From the NCBI GenBank assembly GCA_009801085.1, contig VNWV01000004.1, positions 1 through 64,000 on the forward strand: a stretch of DNA of 64,000 nucleotides. The letters run 5' to 3'. The position numbers and the translations under genes were made by a program. Shown here piece by piece: positions 20,741-31,947 of this stretch. The notes under the pieces are model-generated. The model did not search any database. It was not told the DNA's origin and saw only the letters and a list, made by a program, of their open reading frames with translations. The DNA is from Lasiodiplodia sp. COLG20 (taxonomy: Eukaryota; Ascomycota; Dothideomycetes; Botryosphaeriales; Botryosphaeriaceae). Positions within the stretch are counted from its first letter, which is position 1, and every line of letters begins with the position of its first letter.

Positions 20741-22843
20741 CCCAGCCTTCCGAGTGGGTGGCGAGGCGGCCTCTTTCTGAACACATGCTTGGCAACGCTG
20801 GTATTACTTACAAATGTAGCCTTTCTTGCATGGGCTTCGAATAACTCCACATTGCCCATGGATTGCAAAAACGCGGAGAAGTTCTCGATACTCAGTCATT
20901 TTGTTGTCAATGTTCTAAGCACCGTGCTTTTGAGCGCCAGTAACTATACGATGCAAGTTCTCTCTAGTCCGAAGCGACTTGAGGTGGATAAAATACATCA
21001 ACAAGAAAGGACCCTTATTATAGGGGTCCAATCTTTCGAAAACCTCCGCTCTATCGGCATCCATCGGGTATTACTCTGGTGTCTTCTTGCCATCTCTTCA
21101 TTACCTTTCCATCTACTGTAAGTTACCATTACCAACGCCCCTTATTACACCATCTAACTTCCAAAGATATAACTCTGTTTTGTTTCCAGTAACTGGTGCA
21201 ACGGCCTATATAGCAGCAGTTACCTCACCAGAATTCCCAAAGGGCGCTACCTTTTCGTCTCAGACTAGTTCGGGAAACGATCCGGACTCTACGGTAGATG
21301 CATTACAACATTCAATTCTCCTGGAATTACAGCAAAAGGCCCAGAGAGGAGAGCTGGCGGAGCTATCAAAGGAAGATTGCTTTCATGCATATCGTCATTA
21401 CCCTCAGCAAACAGGATACCGAAACGTTATTGCAATTAGCGATTCCATTGCATGTAACGATTCTGTTACGTGGATCTATACCTCCAACCCTATCAATGCT
21501 CTCAGTAACTCGTGGGTTCATATTCTCGAGGTGCCCATCAACAAAGAGTATTCGCGACACGATTCAAGAGATGCTATGGGAAAATCGTCAAACTTGAGTT
21601 GTGATTCGGGCTCACCCCAGGGATTTGGTTCTATTTCGCGTTGTTTGGCGGAACCGATCACCACTTCGATGTGCGCACTCAAGTATACTAGGAATGTCCA
21701 CCTGACTGTCATCGCGGCGAACTTGGTCAAGGTTATTGCTATGGGTGTAACTTTGTTTCTTTATAGAGCTCCGGCTTTGGTCACCGTGGGCGACGGTATC
21801 GTATCTTTCCTGGAGAGACCAGATCCAACCACGCAAGGGTTATGCTTGGGCACGAAGGAGGACTTTGCAACGGAGAGCTGGACCCCCCGTCCTAAACCAT
21901 TCATTGTCGCTCAGGTGAAAGAGCTTCGGCAATCAACTGGAGCACCCTACTTGCGGTGGGTAGTGACCTCAACAATGTGCGTAGCTTCACTTATTTTCCC
22001 GGCCACTCCCCACAAAAACTCTCCATACTTAATGAAAAACATGGCAGGTTTGCATTATCGGGTCTCGCCGCCTCAATCCTCTTCGCTTTAGTCTACAAAG
22101 AAAGAAGAACGTTCGACTGGTCTTTCAAGAGCTCCACCACACCCAGTTCTCTCACACTCGGCCACGGTATCCCTGGCTCCTCTCTCCTCATCCTAGCCAA
22201 TATCCCACAACTACTCATTTCCACTGAATACCTCCTTTTTAACCACCTCGTCACCAGCATGGCTGTAGCACGCGAATGGTCACTCTTCGCGCACCAACGC
22301 AAGGGCCTGCGTACTTCAACACCTCAAGGCGCGCAGCGTTCTACGTACTGGCTTCAACTCCCACTCAAGGTTAGCATCCCGCTCATGGCCGCATCTGCAA
22401 CTTTGCACTATTTTGTCTCGAAAAGCTTATACTTCGGCTCATTCGTATATTACGACTACTACGACGACGTCGGCGTGGATGGAGAGAAGAAGAAGCGATT
22501 AATTTCAGACTTCAGTGGCCTCGGTTACTCGCAGACAGCTGTCCACATCCTCATGTTCGCCCTACTACTGCCTATGGCCGCGGCAGTGCTATGGGGCCGC
22601 AGGCGACTCAAACCGGGTATGGTGGCTCCCACGTCTGGGTTCAATAGCGCTGTCATTTCTGCGGCGTGTCATCCTGAAGGAGAAATGGGCGGAATGCATC
22701 ATCTAAAGCCTGTGCAGTGGGGAGCCGAAGTGATGCAGCAACATCAGCAGCAAAATTACGGAAGTGGCGATGAGACGGTTGGGCACTGTTCGTTTAGTAG
22801 TGAGGAGGTTAGCATGCCGGTCGAGGGGAGAGAGTATGCATAA
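20741..22843 (+). CDS. DUF6536-family polytopic membrane protein (5' end unresolved)
   Basis: Conserved sequence starts at SGWRGGLFLNTCLATLVLL (from about 20753) and runs through exons ending at 21117, then 21167-21976 and 22048-22843, with introns of 49 and 71 bp; roughly 655 aa are visible. Hallmarks of the fungal DUF6536 family are SASNYTMQVLSSP, YNSVLFPVTGA after the first intron, the LLIST-EYLLFNHLVTSMAVAREW stretch, FAHQRKGLRTSTPQGAQRSTYWLQLPLK and LHYFVSKSLYF. Function of the family is unknown. No in-frame ATG precedes SGWRGG within at least 130 bases, so either a small first exon has been missed or the start is further upstream. The gene borders the peptide cluster, but the family is also common outside such clusters. 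Confidence 0.75.
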
Positions 22844-25800
22844 GATTGAGATGGCTAGATCCGTGCCCTTAGCGAAGAAAAATTGAACGCAACAATTCAC
22901 TGCTGGTTATTTTGATGCCGAATCTCCATCTTGATTTTTAGTTTGGGTCACTCGCTGCTGGGGATTCTTACTACTAACCATTTCGCTACTATCTCGTTCG
23001 TATCCCAATAGAATTGTGTTTGGCTTGTGCTGTTGCCAGATATACTTTTTCTGACGTCTAGCCGTTTCAGGGCTCGCATGTGTAAGGTTTAATTGAAACT
23101 TTGGCTTCTCATTAGTCAGCTTACTTTGGAATTTGGATCATAGTGAAACGTCAAGAGAGAAGAGCTTTGAAAGTGAAACTTCCACGGAAGGCAAGTATTA
23201 CATCAAATCATTACTGGAGTTTCCCGAGAGAGTGATGCCTCATAGTGATCAGCGCTCCAGACCCGCTTCTGGGAGAAAAGAAGCACCAGAGAATGAGAAC
23301 AGACACCAGTATGAGGATATTTTCTTACTAAACATGAGGATTTCTGCGTCGGAATCGCTTGTACGGCGATATCTAGCCTGAATTGCCCACATCACAATTG
23401 TAAGATATGGCCGACTCTCTGCTTTTTGGGTCCTTTTCCGTCCGTGTCTGTGCACGGATTCCTGCATTCCTACCGGGGTGAACCAGCCGCCACTAAATCC
23501 GTACAGTTATTGCCGCCGCGAGCCGATCAGGAATGCGCAAGACAGTCTTTATTGTCCCCGAAACAACCGGCCGGAGTATTTACCAAAAGAGCGCCAAATT
23601 CTCATCAGCTGAGCAAGCATACAGTATCTCCAAAACGTTAATAATCACAATCTAGTTGAAGTTGGGCACTCCCTATTGGTAATGCTTCCTGTAACAGCCA
23701 GTCAAAGCCCTTGTTTTATTCTGAAATCCTTGTAACGTGTAATGAGATTCGTAGGTAGAGCTACGGAAGTAAAGGCTTCTTGAATCCTCCTCAAACCCTT
23801 GGACTTTGTGGTCGAGGCAAAGGCGATTGATTGAGAAAGAGCCACACACTTTCCTCTTTTCCGTGCTAATACTTTAAGATCATCGCCACTTGAAAGCAGA
23901 ATGACAATGGCATATTGGACGGTGTGGCGAGGGCAGTGTTGGAGTTGAAGTAGGCATGAGGAATGGGTAGCTGTAGTAGCCGAATTAGCCGCCAATGTCC
24001 ATGTCAAAATAGGTTGCTGCCAATGCACATTGGCATGAATACGCGAGTCGCCCTGTCTCCTGGGCATCATTAAAGTTGAACTCTTAAGTCAGCCTTGTTC
24101 CTGGCATGCATGTACAGGCAACGTCGGGATACTTCGTTAGGCCTACTCCGGAATGATCTCTTCTGCTCAAGGCACCCAACATGGCATTCCTTCGAAATCC
24201 CATTTGATCACGGTTGGGAAAGAATCCAGCGCGGGGCTAGGAGTTGAGAGTAACCGCAGTTATTGGTGGGGTTTTCAGTACGGTGAATCCCGGGTCGTAT
24301 AACTTGGGCCCCAACACCGGGCGTGGTCAGACAGCGACAGAGATCGTCAGCTTTTATTCGAAAGATGGTCACTCGTGGAACATTCAAGGATCGCAGAAGG
24401 TGTGCTGAAGACGGTTGAAAGGCAATCTAAACGGGTAATCGGCACATAACGAACGAAAAGTGTTGCATCCAGAACATTCATCACGTGTGGTGGCGCAATC
24501 CCTTTTAAGAAGGAGGCTGAATCGGGATCTCCTCCGCATCCATCTCGACATCTTCAGGCAGAGATCGGCGATCCGTTTTCTTTACAAGGAAGATTGCTCC
24601 GGCGTAAAACATGGGAGCGTGCCATGATCACCGTGCCACCAACGGGTAAGCATGCATGTCACTGTCCAAATAACCACAACAGGAACTATACCCACACAAT
24701 GGATGTGTGTGTGCCAGGGGCTAGGGCTCGAGAGGGGCGGTTTTTCGTAAGGTTGACGTCTACTGAAGCGGGGCTGCGGTTCGCTTATTACTTGCATCGG
24801 GCCTCGCCGCAGCCCAGGATTCAGTGAACCAATAAGGTAGACTCTGCAACCTCTGCCAAGAAACCGAGTATGAGGGCGGAATTAAGCTCCGTACAAGGTG
24901 CCAAGACTGGTCTGGGTAAAAAGCCACACGTGGGACATGCTCTTTGCATGTTGTTACCACATCTGTCATGGCCGCCAAGATGTAGACACTCAGGCTTGCT
25001 TATGGATCATGCACCTTGGGCAATCTGGCAGCTAACACGGGATACGTTAAAAAAACAGTGTTTCAAATGTTGTCTCCTCACAGTTTCGAAATACTGCGCT
25101 TAACGACTTCCGACACTCAGTCGCCTCATGGAGATGGCCTAATAGTCATATTTGCTAAAGTACACGCGGCAAGTTTGAACCAGATCTTCATGGAACGTCA
25201 TTGCCAAAATCAGTTGAAGGACTTGAATGCCAAGGTTAGGAGTCACAAGGTCGCTCATAACCGCTGTGTCTTCGTATTCCTTCATCCGTTGGCTGCAGTC
25301 ATCCTGCAAGGGATCAACAGAGAGCTGCCGAAACAGTCGATTACGGATCCAGGCACGCTCAGGACTAGTAATGCTCACACAAAGCGTGCCGGATCCAGTT
25401 TCAAGCCAGTCTGTGCGATGAATGAGGCGGGTATTAACGACTGGTCTTGATATCACGGCAGTATCATGTTGTGAAGGGAGTTGTGGGGCGAAAGCGAGAA
25501 AGGCCAGCACTACAGTAGCATAACGATAGGCCCCTCTGCTCTACCCCTGCCATCCTGGCCAGAGCAGTCCGCCCTTTTGACCAGGGGATAAACATGAGAG
25601 GACTGACACAAAGCTTACAACGGACGTCACTTGGTGCAAAGCTTTCCTACTGAAGCTCAGACGCATATAAGCAGCCACCGCGGGCCAAGTGCATCCATAG
25701 AGCTTAGTATCAATCAGGCACAAAGTGGTGATATCGAGAGAAATCATTCTTGGCGGGAGCCCTCCGTCACTTTGTTCTCCACTCATCGACGGTTGGAGGA

Positions 25801-26281
25801 GAGACCTCTGCGCATGAAGAATCACTCCTAGGTATTATTTTGGCGATTTCTGATTGTTGGCACATGAAAAATACTGACAACTAGTGCAGGAGTTGCTCGA
25901 CTCTCCCGTCAACGCACCGTAACGACAGCTCATGGAAGCTGCTCCTCCATCTCTGTTAGTAGAGAGGCTGTGATGCACAACCTTGTCTACACCGAATCCA
26001 CGATGCAGTCAGCTTATGTCGATAGTGTAAAACACAAGTGGGTGTGAGAGGCGACTCACTCTTCACGCCACCGAGTGGGATCAACAATGGACCTCGGACT
26101 ACAACCTCCGCCCGAAAGCTGTCCGTGGAGAGGCCAGTGTCCCACGAGCTTGTCTATAAAAGCCAGCAAGACGCCCATCAATCCGTTCGACATCCAGCAG
26201 CCGTTCACTCCAGCTCAGAAAGATCAAAGCAACCCCCAAAAGTTACCTCCAATCTTTATCCAGCCCCTCACTCCAGCCAAA
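22844..26281. other. 3.4-kb gene-free stretch
   Basis: ORFs up to about 145 codons occur on both strands (for example 25016-25450 and 23702-24070), but none has a domain, signal peptide or splice partners that I trust. I see no transposase, reverse transcriptase motif or clear terminal repeat. The right end holds the promoter of the next gene. Confidence 0.45.
26155..26162 (+). promoter_or_regulatory. TATA box of the small secreted protein gene
   Basis: TATAAAAG lies 120 bp upstream of the ATG at 26282, followed by a C/A-rich leader, the usual arrangement for a highly expressed fungal secreted-protein gene. Confidence 0.55.
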
Positions 26282-26709
26282 ATGCTCTTCACCAGTCTGA
26301 TCGCCTCCGTCCTGGCCGTCGCGGTCACCGCTGCCCCCAACAGGGTCCTCACCAAGAGGCAGGCCAACACCAGTACGTTTCCCGCATTCGTGTACCTATC
26401 TCCAATACTGACTCGTCAAGCCCCCAATGTCACCCCTGAGCAAATCGCTTTTGCCGTTCAGCGCGCCGACTGCGATGTCCTGTCTTGCGTCGGTGTGGTT
26501 GCTGCCGCTGGCTGCATTGCTGCTGGAATTGCCACCGCCGACGTCCCTGCGGTTCTTGCCTGCGTCGTTGGAGGCGAAGGCGTGGTAAGTAGCGTCCGCA
26601 CCCCAAGTCTTACAGTCTTCGTATTAAGTTATTACAGCTTTGCGACTGCGCTGGATGTGTCGACGCTCTCAACGACTTCCTCGTCGACAACGGCATTTGC
26701 GACGAGTGA
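26282..26709 (+). CDS. Small secreted cysteine-rich protein, fungal calcium-binding protein (CBP)-like
   Basis: Three exons (26282-26372, 26421-26584, 26638-26709) with introns of 48 and 53 bp give 108 aa. Residues 1-19 form a signal peptide ending in VTAAP; a Lys-Arg at about 25-26 may be a Kex2 pro-site. The mature part has eight cysteines in an Ala/Val-rich helical context (DCDVLSC, AGCIAAG, LACVVGG, LCDCAGC, NGICDE). Helix plus Cys spacing of this kind resembles the fungal calcium-binding protein family that includes Histoplasma CBP1, a secreted helical dimer. The resemblance is to overall pattern; I have not aligned it. Unspliced reading would run on to a longer, cysteine-poorer tail and miss the last four cysteines. 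The product could act as a secreted effector, but nothing here proves that. Confidence 0.7.
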
Positions 26710-27335
26710 GCGGGCAGAGGAGCAGCGAATTGCCACGTCTTTCTTTTGATGTGATTCGGTCTTTTTTCAGGAGGGTTTGATCCGACCAGTGTCGCTCTCT
26801 GAATTTACCGGAGAGGGACGCTCCGGAGAGAAAGAACTGGGTTTGGCGTCGTTCTATTGTGATTACTGAGCTGGTCTCAAATATCTATTTAGCAACGAAT
26901 TCAAGCTCTACAGCCGCATGGTCTCTTTTCGCATCACGTGAACATGATCCTAACGGGGAAATTGCTTTCTTTGTCAAGTACCCGATGACTAACAGGCATG
27001 TTTTCGCATTCAACAATAACTCGATTAATTTACCCTTCTGGTCTTTTCGAGAACGATGTCCATGACTTCCTCTTCCACCACCATTTATTGCACAGAAGAC
27101 GAGTTCAGAAATTCAAATGTTTTTATAGTCAGCGCAACTCGGATTTTATTTCACAATAGCTTTACTTATGGCATCAATACGATCATCGTGATGAGAAACA
27201 AGAGCAAATAATATTTTGTATGTACATGAAGATTCTACTGGAATCCAGTCCCAGTGTGGCTGCGTCCCTTTTCATAAAGCCCAATTGGAATGACTAAACT
27301 CTTTATGAATCAACGCGGTTCTTACGGCCGAGCGT

Positions 27336-28073
27336 CTAGCAAGACGGGAGCTTGGCAAGACCGCCCTGAGCACCCTTGCAAGCGCCAGTGGGGGTGTCGA
27401 GCTTCTCGCTCTTGCCCTGGCCCTTGTTGACGCCCTTGTACTCCTGGCAGACCTTCTTGGTGGTGCCGCACGAGTTGGTGACGGTGGCGGTGTCGCCGTA
27501 GTTGCTGTTGATGCCGATGAGGTCGGAGTTGACGCCGAAGGCGCGGATGCCCGAGGCGACGACGGTGCGCTTCTTGCCGGCGTTGTTGGTGCAGTCGCCG
27601 CAGGAGCGGTACAGCTTGCCGACGTTGGAGACGGTGAAGTCCTTGATCTCGACGGTGCCGACGCCGTTGTGCTGGATGACCTTGTCGACGGCGTTCTGCG
27701 CGCCGCCGCCCGTGATGCGGTAGCTGCCCGAGCCCAGCAGCGTGATGGCGTCCTCGCACACGTCGCGGAACCACACGTTCTGCAAAGTGCACGAGCCCTC
27801 GCAGTGCACGCCCTCGAAGGAGTCGGAGCCGATGATGACGTTGGCGAGGGTGGCGCCGTTCTTGAGGACGAAGACGGCTTCGTTGCTGCCCTGGTCCAGG
27901 TCCGACGTGCAGGGCTTGCCGCGGTCGAACTCCTGGAATTTGAGGTCGACGAAGCCCTCGATGGGACGAGGGGCGTTGAGGACCTGCTTCTTGCCGTTGG
28001 CGGCGGGGATGTTGAACTGGGCCGAGGAGACGGCGGCCAGGGTGGCGGCGAGAGCGATGTTCTTGAGCTGCAT
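27336..28073 (-). CDS. Pectate lyase, polysaccharide lyase family 3
   Basis: Intronless, 245 aa. A signal peptide (residues 1-18, ending VSSA) precedes a parallel beta-helix domain of PL3 type: NGATLANVIIGSDSFEGVHC, NVWFRDVCEDAITL and VIQHNGVGTVEIKDF, then SNVGKLYRSCGDC and RTVVASGIRAFGVNSDLIG. Ten-plus cysteines are placed as in secreted fungal enzymes. The enzyme cleaves de-esterified pectin by calcium-dependent beta-elimination in plant cell walls. Length matches the family (about 240-260 aa). The ATG at 28073 was chosen over in-frame upstream codons because the signal peptide starts there. Confidence 0.95.
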   Translation of the reverse strand: MQLKNIALAATLAAVSSAQFNIPAANGKKQVLNAPRPIEGFVDLKFQEFDRGKPCTSDLDQGSNEAVFVLKNGATLANVIIGSDSFEGVHCEGSCTLQNVWFRDVCEDAITLLGSGSYRITGGGAQNAVDKVIQHNGVGTVEIKDFTVSNVGKLYRSCGDCTNNAGKKRTVVASGIRAFGVNSDLIGINSNYGDTATVTNSCGTTKKVCQEYKGVNKGQGKSEKLDTPTGACKGAQGGLAKLPSC

Positions 28074-28185
28074 GGTGGCGGTTGGAGGGATTGTTTGGAA
28101 ACGAAGGTGATGGATCAGAGATCTAGTGAGAGTGATGAAGTAGCTGTGAGTTGCTGATGGTTCTTTCTTCCGCTCTAGGGCGAGT

Positions 28186-28193
28186 CTTTTATA
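28186..28193 (-). promoter_or_regulatory. TATA box of the pectate lyase gene
   Basis: TATAAAAG on the minus strand, 113 bp upstream of the ATG at 28073. The in-frame ORF running through it cannot be part of the protein. Confidence 0.55.
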
Positions 28194-28199
28194 TCCTCC

Positions 28200-30333
28200 G
28201 CCAAGGTATGCCAACACTTCTTGTGCATTTCGCTCAGCTTTCATCACACGTCCAGAACGGGTGGTTCAAACAACCAACTCAGAAGCGTGCATCTTGGCTC
28301 AGGGAGGATCCTCATGGCTCGTGTTCTCTGAATCGCGGAGGTGGCTGGCCGTGGATGCCAAGCTGTGTTCAAGTGACAGTCTAGTAAGTTTACGAGGCGC
28401 TTGCAGGGCTTGGTGGGGAGAGCTAAGTTGTGAGTCTTCTCAACGTCTTCCAGAAAGGATATCAAACCTACTATACCTCACCATTGTTCATGTCTCATCG
28501 GATCGCGTCCATGTCTCACTGCTACCAGGGTGGCGGAACAGATGATGCATGAATGTATCTGTAAGGCTTTGGCTACTCCACATAGAAAATCTCCGTACCG
28601 ATCGAAGAGACAGCTGCTCGGGCGGAGTTGCAGGGGCTAACTGACTAGCCAGAAAAGGAAAGCCTGAGGAGGCTTGGCGTGTCGGAAGATGCCAAGTCCG
28701 CTCCTCGCGTGGGTGGCGTGGTCGGACCTACCCTTTGTATGCACCTCCGAGTCATTTCCAGTACTCCCTTGGGACATCGTCCGACGAAAAGTGGATATCA
28801 TCTCACCACGTGAGCGGGAGCCTTCAGGCTATCCATCGCATCCAACATCCTAGATGACGATTGATATCACAATCACAGCAGCTCGCTGTGAGGTAGGGTA
28901 GATGTATATACTATGGATTTCAGCGGAAAATTCTTCCGTACATTTGTGTTGTACAATACGTAGGTGCTGGTTGTAGAGTGAACAGAAGCCCCCAATTTCA
29001 AACCATATTTTGTGGCTGCGACAGTGGCGATGATCGGACCGAGGATTTGGCGAGGCTGTATATCGAACACGCTAAGGTCTTCTATACACTGATCGATTTG
29101 TCTCCTGATCCGAGTGTTTCATAGAACTTCTAGAAGGAACCTTATTGTTGCTGTGTTTCCACTGCTACAGACATCCTTGCTCGACAAACATATCTCGCTC
29201 ATCGTGAAGCAACTCTCTACGGTTCCCATGTCCTATTACCTACAGAACGATAAACTCGGTTTATTTCCGGTTCCCCTCCCTACGGCCTTACGGTGTGGCT
29301 GAACCTCTCGGGTGCTAGGCGAGGGTCATGACTCGTTTTGGAAACAATGGCGTGCGCTACCGACGGCTTTAGCTACTTCCGTCCTAGATTGGAATCGTAG
29401 CCGAGGCTTCTTTATGGTATGTTAGCTCAACACTTCTCGGTTTATCCTCTTCTCCGTCCTTAGTCCGCTCTGCATTTATCCATCGGTACATGACGATCTT
29501 CTGGGGTGCGGAGAAATTGTACTACGCCCCGGAGAGGGGATCCTACAAAGGAATAACGTAAAAGAACCGGCATAAGGAACACTCGAGACCACAGCCGGAA
29601 ATTTCAGCTCAGGCGCTCCGGTCTGGGCATTGTGCCGCTCGACGGGCGTCGAGGGCGTTTTTGGCCGTGATTCGTCGTTCCACCATCGCCAAGTGCTACA
29701 ACAAAACCGAGTCAAAATGAGCCCCCACACAGGGTTCACTGGGCTAGAATACGCCTTGCGGGCGGGTGACGGGCCGTAGTTGATGCGAAAATTGCCTCAT
29801 TTGTTAAAGCCTCAACTCAAAATGACATCATGACTCGTCCCGTATAGCTTCTCGCGACGGTCGGCCTTACTCCACTATTTCTCCCAGGGCTGTGGAAAGC
29901 ATGCAGGTGATCCGATTTTTCAGGGTTGTTTCACGTCTATCCGGCCCTATCCGGGTCGCTGCTGAGGCGACATCCTTATTATCCCGGTACGTCCCTTCTG
30001 TCGTATTTCACGGGATCGCAGACAAGGTTTGGGGTACGATTGAGGATCTCTTATTTGTTGTATGAAACAAAATCACGGAGCCTTGGTTCGCAAGCAAGAA
30101 GATAAGGACCATCGGCTCGAGCTTTACGGCAGGCAAAGATAATGCCAGCTGGCCGCGTTTTGCTCCCCACATCCATAGCTTCTCAGTCTCAGAATATGTA
30201 TGTGGTTCGACATGGTTTCGGACACCCCAAATATCGATGTTGAGTCTCCTCGCTCGGTGGTCGTCGGGCTACCAAGGTGGGCTAAGTATTGTCATCCTTG
30301 GGCGACGTTCGGAGCGGGAATTGGAGTATTGAG
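28200..30333. other. 2.1-kb intergenic stretch, no supported gene
   Basis: It starts in the pectate lyase promoter and ends at the 3' side of a small coiled-coil gene. Short ORFs only; no domain, RNA gene or mobile element is recognisable. Confidence 0.45.
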
Positions 30334-30674
30334 TTAGCCGTGGACCGCTTTGTGCAGAGAACTCAGTTCCTGGCGACATTTCTCCAGGTGCAAGTCGAGA
30401 AGCTGTAGCTTGGCGCGCACGTGTTCCTTGCCCTCGACAAGACGAGCCAACTTCTTCTCGAGCAGGTGGATCGCCAAACTCTTCTCGAACGCGGCTGCGG
30501 ATTCGTCGCGCGGGGGGTGGTTGACCACAGCCTCATCGACAGCCTACGAGTTTGCGTTAGTCAGACATCTCACGGCAAGGTGGGCCTACGATGGCTTACC
30601 GAAGTGATAGTGATGGCACGGTCCTCCGGAATCGTGCGGAGCGGAGTGCCGGACAAGGTCCTTTGATGCGGCAT
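30334..30674 (-). CDS. Small coiled-coil protein, 94 aa, unknown function
   Basis: Exon 1 (30674-30600, 25 codons) and exon 2 (30543-30334) join across a 56-bp intron with GTAAGC donor, GACTAAC branch and TAG acceptor, in phase 0. The first exon is too short to stand out as an ORF; it reads MPHQRTLSGTPLRTIPEDRA. The second half is one continuous amphipathic helix (FEKSLAIHLLEKKLARLVEG through LEKCRQELSSLHKAV) with heptad-spaced leucines, so dimerisation is likely. There is no basic region, signal peptide or metal motif. The perfect splice signals and even coding quality make it a credible gene. It may belong to a small complex subunit family, but I cannot name one. Confidence 0.6.
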
Positions 30675-31144
30675 CGTCGAACAGCGATGCGCCCCACAAC
30701 GATGGGAAGCAGCGGTAGATGGATGTAGTGTGTTTTCTAGAGTCAGGCTTGGTGGCTTTTGCAGTTGCAGCGAGAGTGGTCGCGGAGGCGGGCGCAGGAA
30801 TACTCGTACCTTTGTCGCGCGCTTGGCGCCGACTCCATAGTACCCCAGAAGCCCCGGGCAACCGATTGGGACGTCAATTGCGCTTCAGACCGCCTGCCCA
30901 TCTCAATGTCAGTCTCTCCGTGAATCTGTGCCTTATTGGTTCCCACGTCTGAGTCATGGCGCTGCTGGTGGTCTTATTGTTCATGGTATTGTTCCCCTGT
31001 TTTCCATAGCATTCCGTGCGAACACTTGAAAGATGCCAAAACCTCACCGCACTATTCTAACTCAACATTCATCCAGCGTCAAAGAAGGCTAACAAATCCT
31101 CTGACTACATATTCTGCGTATCTCAATCTTTAAATTTCGCATTC

Positions 31145-31738
31145 ATGCCAGAAGAATCAAGATTACGGCCTTCGAAGCATTATTTCCACTTCGACTGTTT
31201 CCCGCACTCCTGTCAAAGGTATATCCATATCCCGATATCATTCGTTGACAGTCCACCCCCACAGGTCCAACCTCACTCATACATGACCAATCACTGTCAG
31301 TATCAGCCTCAGCTTCAGCCTCAGCATATATCTCACCTCAACGTATGCCGGCAAAAATTTGCTTTAGCTCCTTACCCTCGCCAACCCTGTATAGGCCCGC
31401 GCCTCCCCTTTCCAATCGCCATCTCTCACGTCTTTGAAGCACACCACTCACATAAGCGTGTTCTTACCCACCCCCACTACCGTGACATGACCAACTTCTT
31501 TGCGTGCTTGCTTACTTTGAAAGAAGCCTTTGGGCTCATACAAGGGACTTTTCCTTTAGCCAATAATCATTTCATACCTCTTAAGAATGAACAAGAGTAT
31601 GCCAGACGCTTCTTTGAAAAATGCCCCATCCACAGCTTTCAGTACCTACGCAAATACCCATTGCATTTATCTGAACTGCTTTTTAAACTCTACTACCTAA
31701 GTTCTATTCAAAGAAATCGCAACTTTAGAACCTTGTGA
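31145..31738 (+). CDS. Uncertain ORF, 197 aa
   Basis: An open frame from an ATG at 31145. The first half is His/Gln/Pro-rich low complexity (QPQLQPQH). The second half could form helices (LKEAFGLIQGTFPLANNHF; YARRFFEKCPIHSFQYL). No domain is recognised, codon use is plain, and there is no splice or promoter support. It may be an orphan gene or chance. Confidence 0.2.
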   Translation: MPEESRLRPSKHYFHFDCFPHSCQRYIHIPISFVDSPPPQVQPHSYMTNHCQYQPQLQPQHISHLNVCRQKFALAPYPRQPCIGPRLPFPIAISHVFEAHHSHKRVLTHPHYRDMTNFFACLLTLKEAFGLIQGTFPLANNHFIPLKNEQEYARRFFEKCPIHSFQYLRKYPLHLSELLFKLYYLSSIQRNRNFRTL

Positions 31739-31947
31739 GATGTCGTTTTCGAGGATGATCTACAGTAAGCGATCAACTTCGTGACGTTTTTCCCCTCCGC
31801 TTTGTGCGCGCTTATTGGCTCTGATATGCCGGAGGATTCTCACCCGCATCTCGAGTCATACGATGCTGCCTAGAGCGAAGCAGGAAATAAATCGCACCCT
31901 CTCGCAAAATAGCGGTTGCTAGCTTCTCAGACTATCTAAAATCGACC

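Noticed and set aside
20641..20782. ATG at 20643 as the start of the DUF6536 gene
   Set aside because: Its frame runs to a stop at 20778-20780 and differs from the SGWRGG frame; no intron in the right phase joins them.
23702..24070. 122-codon minus-strand ORF
   Set aside because: No motif, signal peptide or splice structure; composition typical of chance ORFs in this gene-free stretch.
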